NCBI GenBank assembly: GCA_963995525.1
Contig: OZ023211.1
Coordinates: forward strand, 56,409,971-56,473,970
Length of the DNA: 64,000 nucleotides
From: Escarpia spicata
Taxonomy: Eukaryota; Annelida; Polychaeta; Sabellida; Siboglinidae
Direction: 5' to 3'
Each line of letters begins with the position of its first letter. Within the stretch, counting starts at the first letter, position 1. Shown here in pieces: positions 55,600-64,000 of the stretch. The position numbers and the translations under genes were made by a program. The notes below the pieces were generated by a model. That model was not told the origin of the DNA. It saw nothing but the letters and a program-made list of their open reading frames with translations, and ran no database searches.

Positions 55600-57380
55600 G
55601 ATATGTATTTGTGGATAGTGGATGTATAAATGTATAAAAATTACTATAAGTAGAGGATAGAAGCAGAAGAAGACAACAACTGAGATGGGAACCCGAGATG
55701 ACTGTGTGAGCAGATCTGACAATATTGAGAAGGGAGAAGGAAATTAACAAATAAGAGGAGAGTGTCCAGATGATCTCAGGCTTCGATCACGGATTTTGAC
55801 TGAGAAGGTTGCCATGCACTATCAAAGATCTATTCAGCATGTCACACATAGATGTAGTTAGACCTCTCCTTAGACTCCAGGTCACTTGTAATAGCAGGGT
55901 CAAGACATGTCCTCTGGCTCAAGTTCCACCACTGATCTTATCTGTGCACCAACACAACTTCACACTCATAATATCCCATTGCCCAGGGCTGTCATATTAT
56001 ACATCATTCAGCACATGCTGGGCTGCATTACTCACAGTTGTATGGCCCGAGATACTTGCAGGGATGTAGTGTAAGCAGTTGTCAAGTTGCACCACTTGTT
56101 GTCTTAGATGATCAACTTACATGTAATAACAAATGCTCTCACAGGTGGACGTGTTCAGTAGACGCTGCACTTGCTATTTTCTGCCTCGCTTCATTTTCTG
56201 TCTCAGAAATCAGAATTATTGCCATCAGCTGCTAACTTTGAGAGATGGGAGAGACGTATATAGAAACCTCTATAAGCACCCAAATCTTAACCCGAAACCT
56301 CCCACAGGAAAGGAAGTTGCTGTTAGACAGTGTCCGCAGTCACTATGCACTATACACTGCACTGTACTGTACTTGTTTGTGTGCTTCAGGTATTAGGCAG
56401 TGTAGGCTGTGTACTAGGCACCTCTTTGTGGCTGTTAATACCTCTCCCATGTTTCTATTCTCTTTTGGTTGTAGTACTCCTTTCAGTGGAAAGTCTCAGT
56501 GGGTATTAGTGCCTGGCAGAACTGTGACACCTCTTGGTAGATAAGGTATTAGACTACTCAGTGAGTACACTTCAGTGATTACTTTCTTGTGAGGATTGGT
56601 GTCACTCAGTAGTTTCCAGAGGGTAGGCCCTACCTTACATGCAGTTGAAACCTCTCATGGTGTTAACTTTTATTCCATGAAGTGACAGCTATCTTACTAA
56701 CAACAAGAGTATTGTTGTGCCTCAATCCTTGGAAACCAAACTCAGTCGCATCAAAACAAGAAGTTTATTTTTAGTCTTGATCTAGGTAAACATTATTATG
56801 ATATAAAGTTGTCAACAGATGGATGGATAGGACAGGGAGCTGTGGAGGGTAAACACTGTAAATGACGAGACCTTCCTTTCATGCAGTGTCTTTCTGTATA
56901 AGCTGGCCATCTCAAGTATTGGCAACCTGGGCAGCTGCCCTATTTATAACACATCTGTCCCTCTTAGCAAGGTAACACTGAGAGGTTTGGGTCCAAATCA
57001 CTCCAGATACTGAGAAATTATATAAATATATTATTTATTATTAACTGTAATGACCACGATGTTGACAGTAATCCTAACCGGTCTCCTTGCTTGTATTACA
57101 GAGCATTGGCTCTTATCAGCTCTCAACAGTAAATATGGGCAAAAAATCAAATCTTTGTGGATTCTCTCGTCAATAATCTGATTGCGTAGCACAATGTTTT
57201 TGAGGACACTGGAAATATGACAATTATTTCTTTTTCAGATAGGGTTAGTATTAGACTGAATAAAAGTACAGGTATAAAATTTGTAATTTAATTAGGCAAT
57301 TCATTAATACCAAAGCTATTCTCTATATTGGAAAGTGAGGCAGGTAGCAGATGTAATACACAAGTGTGCCCTGTCAAATA
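55600..57380. other. No gene recognised
   Basis: A/T-rich with short frames only. Confidence 0.4.
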
Positions 57381-57387
57381 CACATGT

Positions 57388-58456
57388 GGAGGAAGAAGGA
57401 CCAATGGACAAGGCATAGATAGGTTCCCTGTCAAACACAGATACAGAGTGGAAATAGGAGGCCCAATACACAAGGCATACACACAGAGCTGTCAGATACA
57501 GATACAGTAGGAGGCCCAATACACAAGGCATACACACAGAGCTGTCATATACAGATACAGTAGGAGGCCCAGTACACAAGGCATACACACAGAGCTGTCA
57601 GATATAGATACAGTAGGAGGCCCAGTACACAAGGCATACACACAGAGCTGTCAGATACAGATACAGTAGGAGGCCCAATACACAAGGCATACACACTGAG
57701 CTGTCAGATACAGTAGGAGGCCCAATACACAAGGCATACACACAGAGCTGTCAGATACAGATACAGTAGGAGGCCCAATACACAAGGCATACACACTGAG
57801 CTGTCAGATACAGATACAGTAGGAGGCCCAATACACAAGGCATACACACTGAGCTGTCAGATACAGATACAGTAGGAGGCCCAATACACAAGGCATACAC
57901 ACAGAGCTGTCAGATACAGATACAGTAGGAGGCCCAATACACAAGGCATACACACAGAGCTGTCAGATACAGATACAGTAGGAGGCCCAATACACAAGGC
58001 ATACACACAGAGCTGTCAGATACAGATACAGTAGGAGGCCCAGTACACAAGGCATACACACAGAGCTGTCAGATACAGATACAGTAGGAGGCCCAGTACA
58101 CAAGGCATACACACAGAGCTGTCAGATACAGATACAGTAGGAGGCCCAGTACACAAGGCATACACACAGCGCTGTCAGATACAGATACAGTAGGAGGCCC
58201 AGTACACAAGGCATACACACAGAGCTGTCAGATACAGATACAATAGGAGGCCCAGTACACAAGGCATACACACAGAGCTGTCAGATACAGATACAGTAGG
58301 AGGCCCAGTACATAAGGCATACACACAGAGCTGTCAGATACAGATACAGTAGGAGGCCCAGTACATAAGGCATACACACAGAGCTGTCAGATACAAATAC
58401 ACTAGGAGGCCCAGTACACAAGGCATACACACAAAGCTGTCAGTTACAGATACACG
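57388..58456. repeat. 53-bp minisatellite, about 20 copies
   Basis: Unit in parts: ggaggcccagtacacaaggc, atacacacagagctgtcaga, tacagatacagta. Upstream copies carry CCCAATAC and downstream ones mostly CCCAGTAC. One unit near 57700 lacks one of the two ATACAG steps. The first two copies (57388-57500) are clearly diverged, as expected at an array edge. Confidence 0.95.
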
Positions 58457-58565
58457 TGTGACAAGCCAACATTGCGAGGAGACAAATGCGGTAATAACCG
58501 ACACAGTGTCTGTTGTGAGAGAACAGCCAATGCTACACAGATGACACCCACAGTGCCCCACTCAC

Positions 58566-58739
58566 CTTGTGGCTGTCTTGAGCACAGCAACCAGTTCTAC
58601 TTGCTGTGTAAACCATCCACAGATTACTTGCTTCACCTCAGCTAGAAGCGTGACAAATTGGCTGCGAGTAACCCAGTCCTCCAGCACTACCACACTCTTA
58701 CCCACAACGCAACCACACTGAACTCTGAACTCCCGTTGT
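58566..58739 (-). CDS. Orphan candidate exon, unknown gene
   Basis: Between a possible acceptor cattgcactctag|AC and a strong donor CAAG|GTGAGT lies a 174-nt, phase 2-2 open stretch that looks protein-like: VVVLEDWVTRSQFVTLLAEV then KQVICGWFTQQVELVAVLKT. I do not recognise a family. Its outgoing phase (2) does not fit exon A of the PLEKHG-like gene (needs 1), so it is not its direct neighbour. It could belong to an upstream exon series or to another gene on the - strand extending beyond the window. Confidence 0.3.
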
Positions 58740-59069
58740 CTAGAGTGCAATGGCCAAGTTATCAAACTAATAGTCCACTGCAGTATACAGCCTGGCCCAA
58801 ACACTGGACAAGTGGGTAGTGGACACACTCAGTGTTGCTCTCAGGGGATGGGTGGGTGACCATAAGGCTGTAGCTGCAGCAGTGGTCAGGACCAATCAGT
58901 GGCTGAGATCGCCCTCCATTCATGCCCTGCTGGGTGGTCTGTGGGGGCGCCACCAGCATCTTAGGGGTGGGGTGAGAGGTCATGGTGGGGTGTCAGGAGG
59001 TCACATCAATGATGTAATCATGATATCAGCAGAGATACTGGAGACTAGCAGAACACACAGATAACTCTT

Positions 59070-62050
59070 ACACTTATTATTAAATGGATTAATATTAGGT
59101 TATTTTATGTATTTTTTATACTTTAATAATGAAGTACTTACGACTTAACTAACATAAATGTTGATAATTAGAATACACAGATATCCAGTATAATTCAAAC
59201 CATGAGCTTGGTCCTGCTAGGATATACTGCTGTAAATAAACAAATGATGTAACTCAAACCCATGGACATCGATAAGAATTTAATTGGGCCCTCCAACTTA
59301 AAAACAACAAAGTTGTACTGTTGATTTATTAATTTAAATATACTAATTTACAAATATAATATATAGATAATATACTAATTGTTAAGTGTTATTATTAAGA
59401 TATAGGCCAATGCAGGTGGGAAAAATAAGATCACCGGAGGAACAATAAGGTAAACAATTTAAAATAATAATTATAATGAATTACCACTGCAGTCACATCT
59501 CTGCTATGATATAGAAAAATGACAATTTCTCTGTTTAGAATTCTTATTCATTTTAACAAGGTGTAAATGTAAATCCAGTTTAGTATGTAAATCCAAAATA
59601 AAACAATAATGTAGATCAAACATACAGTTTACAGAGTACATACCTAAGTAAGTTGTTTTAAAATTTCAGTTTGAATGAGAGTCAACATTCTATTTAGGGG
59701 GGGGCACTTATATACTATAGAAAAGTGACTTGAGTTCCTGTTTTTATAAGGATCACTACTATCCCATCTCTCACATCTGGTTGTCCATTGCATGTGTCAA
59801 CTGGTAATGGAAAATACAGGCAAGGTTTGAGTAGATTCTATGCAAGCAAAATCAATATGTCACACAAAAATAAAGTATATTAATACAAACACACTAAATA
59901 CGTTATCTCTTAACAGCTGCTATAAGCTACACATAAGTCACATGTGCCTTCCAATAAGCATATTACAAGCACCATTATGTAGTTCAAACTAATCCACTAG
60001 GTGGAGCAGTTGTAACTGGAACTGTAGTAAAACCAGCACTGTAACGTTAGTCATCAAGAATCTATGAACTGTATAGAAGTGAGAAAACTGACAGCACTAT
60101 CAATTACCATATTAACTAATCCACATAAATATGTTAAATAAATATATTTTGTATTGCTGTTTTGAAACATGACCATATCACCCCTGGATTAGTAATGGGA
60201 CACATCTTTATCCCTTGTAGTACTAAGTAGGTCCTGCTGTGAATACTGAATTACCCTGACTTAAATGAGCTATTAGCACTGATGTTGAATTTGTTCACTG
60301 AGGTAATTTACTGGATTGATCTAAGGCAGTAGGGTAAATAGCCCCAGAGTAGAACCAACAAACATGGTCTACCTTTCTCAGCCACAGCTGTGGGCAATCC
60401 CCCACACAAATAGACATCCTCATTAGAGTGTCAACCCCACCCACAGAAACACATGAACACAACAAAGACAGTGAACTTTATGGAGATCACTAGACGGCTG
60501 TGAAGGGAGAAAACAATCAAATGGATTATGTCAGATTACTGAAGCAATTATATACTTGGTTGTTGTGGCAATGAAGGCAGAGAGACTCCTATCCTGAGAA
60601 AAAATATGTTTCTTGAGAGGTACTGGATATGAGAACTGGTGTATAATTAAAGTATACTGTTATTATATATTATCAGTAGATAAAACAATGTGAAATGTCA
60701 CACACCAATTAAGAGACTGGGAACATCAGTCCATTCTAGTAATTCACCTAGGACAGTGTTCACACACTAAATATGACCAATATTAGCAATGGACACATTC
60801 TATAAAGTATCCACTATCCAGACATTTCATCAACAAACATTTCTTTTTGCCAAAGGACATTTTGTCAAATGATTTTTGCCATTGTTTTGTAAAGAAAAAA
60901 CTGGCAATCTCAGATCGACTGGATGGTATTTATATCCATAATTTCCTTAACACTGCACACTTGCGTATGCATGCATACACACATGCATGCACGCACGCAC
61001 CACACACAATCACACACCACACGAATGCACGCACACACACAATGTACTCTTCTGAGATGCTGACCTATTGCTGGACACCCTGTGGTCATTGTCCAGTTAT
61101 GACCTTGACATAAACTGGCTGCACCTGAACACAACAGCTCATAAACTACTGTCCTGTGACACTGTGGCCTGAAGGCTACAACTAATGTGCACTCATCACG
61201 ATGACCAAATGGGGCAGGGTACCCATTAACCACTCAAGCTGCTCCCAACACAACCTCTCTCCTCCACTGACACCAGGTGGTGGGTACAGACCACGCTTAC
61301 AATCTGACTGTCATCACCCACATAAAGCAACTTAGGTAATTGAAAAATGCATAACAATTCCTACACAAGGTCAGTTAATTAATAAATAACATAAAACAAA
61401 AATGCTTCATGGAGCCTATGATACACATAAGTACAATGACTGCGTATGGGAAATGAATTGTGGTCTGACATACTTGAAGTTTCCACCACCCCTATCTTAT
61501 CACCTGGTTACTTAGACAAGTTACACTAGTTTTTAAAGTATTTACTTAAAATCAAATTAACCTGCAAGATTTGCAGCAAATATTAAGATTGATCTGTTTC
61601 CATTAGAACTTTGCAATTAAAGTTTATTTGATGATAGAAAAGTATTGCAAAGTTCTATGCCTAAGTTTCCTAAATGTTCGGAAATAGCTTTTAATTGTCA
61701 GATTTGTATCTTATCTAATTATCTTAACATGTTTTTTTAGGTACACAGAGTTTGCTTTCTCTTATTGTATATGGCTGAACTAATAGCTTGCAAATACCTA
61801 AATATGTTCTACTTGTTTCTTGTTTTATATCTTACTTAATAGTCAATTTTCTTTCTAACAAATATTGAACTTTTATCAAATATATAACATTGAAACTGTG
61901 TCATCAGTGGATCCTAGCCTAGTATAATTTATACAGTTTTTATGGATATGTTTATTATTTTTATATGTACACACTGATTGTCTAAACTAAAACATTTGTA
62001 TTATTATTGTTATATATCTGACACTGATTATAAAACAACGTATCTCATAA
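59070..62050. other. No gene recognised
   Basis: A/T-rich. 60960-61040 is a CA/CATGCACG-type simple tract. No exon or element could be supported. Confidence 0.4.
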
Positions 62051-62168
62051 GTCTGCCTCATCCTCTTGTAATCCCCTTAATCTGCCTCATCCTCTTGTAA
62101 TCCCCTTAATCTGCCTCATCCTCTTGTAATCCCCTTAATCTGCCTCATCCACTAGTAATCCCATTAAT
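62051..62168. repeat. 29-bp tandem repeat, 4 copies
   Basis: Unit ctgcctcatcctcttgtaat plus ccccttaat. The last copy is diverged. Confidence 0.92.
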
Positions 62169-62169
62169 C

Positions 62170-64000
62170 TGCTGACTGCTTGAAGTATTCTGTGCTGAGC
62201 AAATACTTGTGTGATGTTTTATTTATTTTGCACTCACAATGCTATGTTTGACACAACTTGTGCAATTAAAGTGGACACTTAGGCATCACAGAGCCCAACG
62301 TGTAATACCAGTAACAGCAGAACATACTGCCAGTGTGTTTTAACAGTTCACAATTAAATGTTGTAGCAAGCATCATTTCTGATCACTAATTTGAAGATGT
62401 CGTGCGCATGACACCAAACTGCAAGACGTATAGCCTATAAAATGACGAATTAAGTACGAACACTGTTTTGTTTATAGAAAGTAAAGCAAGGCGCGGATAC
62501 TCTAAGATGCCTGAAGTATAAAACACCAACCACAAAAACTGCGTAATCTGTTTTTTCTTAAGACTAAGTATTTCCGTAACTGCCATATTTAGAAGCACAC
62601 ATTAATAGATGCAGTATCACGTTTCAGCAGTTTACATTTTGTTGTGAGTCATATCCTGTTTCAATTGTCCCACTTCATCACAGTGGTGGTGTGACTAACA
62701 GGGGCTTAAGTATGTGTTAATTCAAAACTGTGATTCGTTTTGAGATCGTAAAATGGACACGTCTACAATTTTACACAGGTACTGACGAAAAACAATACAA
62801 ACATGAGAGAGATCTAAACCAACGTGACATCTTCACGATGACTGGGAATCACGCAATCATAATGATCACTTCATGATTTTGTTGTTGATGCTATCGTCAC
62901 TGTGATTCAAACTCCTACATCATAGTTTTCAGTTTTCATCCTCTACAGTTGATGAATCGATGACAGACTATACTCCCCCCCCGACCCATGTGGAATCTTC
63001 TAGGGTAAATCTCATAGGTTCACACACCAACAAAAGTTTGGCATTTAGCACTGGTTCTACTCTGCACCTCCCCGACCAATACAGGGTGTGGCACGTATGA
63101 TTTTATTAGCATAAATGGCGTTTATCGTTAATTTGCATTAACATGTTTAACTCACTACTTGCCACGGTAACGATATATTTCCACTGCGATACCTGGTGAC
63201 AACCAAAACCCCCATATGTAATGCTTACTGTATTTTGGGAGTGCAAACGCATGCAACCACCAGCTACATAAATAAAGTGAACATAACATTCATATCCTTT
63301 ATAGCTGCAAAGCAAATCATCATTATTATTATAAACATTCCCGAAACACAACATTCATCAGATGTGCCCTATGTGATGCAAGCTCTTAGCCAGAAATAAT
63401 GTTGTGCTAATCTTGAATTGATCAAACATGTGCCATTCATGTTAATGACAGCCGTTATTGCCCAGTTTAGTTTGTTTCAATGACAAACAAGTGTCGTTTG
63501 AGCCATTTATTTAATTAACACTGATCCCTTTTACTGGTTTCATTACCAGTTGTGGCAATGATAGTCATTAATGTGGGTCCTTAGACTTGGAACTATAAGT
63601 TAATCTAGGGTCCAGCTGCCCCCTCTAAATTCCACCTGTCTTATCAGTTGTAATTACCCGTCTTGGCCAGTTATCAGCAAGTCTTGAAGACAGGCAGACA
63701 GGCTAAGACCCTGTTGTGATGTCCAATGTTGAGTACTTCTGGATAGTTAGAACTGTGAAGTGACATGCAGTGCTACCTGGCTGAAACAATAACCTCAGAT
63801 GCAACCTATCAAATGCCAGGACCACACAACATACTGATAAATGAGTAGGTGACCACCAACAACGGTGACAGTATCCCAAGACCCTGGGTAACCCTGTGGG
63901 GTAACCACAGATATGGGAGGCAATATGTTTCCCTGCACTGAATTTGGCCACCTAAGTAGGTGCAGACATGGGCTGCAAACCCTAAGTTGATGGCTGGCGA
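62170..64000. other. No gene recognised
   Basis: A/T-rich, with a short C-rich run near 62975. No coding exon or element is visible to the window end. Confidence 0.4.

Overview
This is A/T-rich animal nuclear DNA. Coding sequence is sparse, broken by long introns with GT/AG splice sites and AATAAA poly(A) signals, and surrounded by many minisatellites, microsatellites and small transposons. An invertebrate is likely. The tRNA-type SINEs and GGATCC-ended elements remind me of molluscs and other lophotrochozoans, but the taxon is an inference.

Two genes can be supported. (1) A YPEL5-type Yippee protein lies on the + strand at 4262-4624. It is 120 aa, and its whole CDS sits in one exon behind a good 3' splice site. 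(2) A PLEKHG1/2/3-type Rho guanine-nucleotide exchange factor lies on the - strand, with coding exons from 37282 down to the stop at 13307. I rebuilt eleven coding exons by hand. Nine encode clear DH, PH and C-terminal sequence. Two microexons (27 and 11 nt) are inferred from splice signals and phase. All phases agree: 4992 nt of whole codons, about 1663 residues, with a final exon of 3204 nt. The 5' end lies upstream (higher coordinate) and was not found. The two genes converge tail to tail across about 7 kb, half of which is a 40-bp minisatellite.

Layout: 1-4240, A/T-rich DNA with two GGATCC-TIR elements and a SINE. 4241-5584, YPEL5 exon and 3' UTR. 6712-10248, 40-bp array. 10249-12600, unassigned. 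12600-37282, the RhoGEF gene, whose introns hold a 70-bp array (30 copies), a 25-bp array inside a MITE, 51-bp and 33-bp arrays, SINEs, a CR1-like LINE tail and pogo/Tigger-like MITEs. 37283-64000, no gene could be assigned; it holds more MITEs, a degraded LINE fragment, arrays of 22, 17, 32, 53 and 29 bp, and one orphan candidate exon at 58566-58739.

The two genes are not known to act in one pathway. YPEL5 is a zinc-binding protein linked to the CTLH/GID ubiquitin ligase. PLEKHG proteins activate Rho-family GTPases at the actin cytoskeleton. The most unusual aspect of the window is its repeat biology: many unrelated minisatellites, at least two of which seem to have grown from pieces of TIR transposons, and several of which abut splice sites of the RhoGEF gene.
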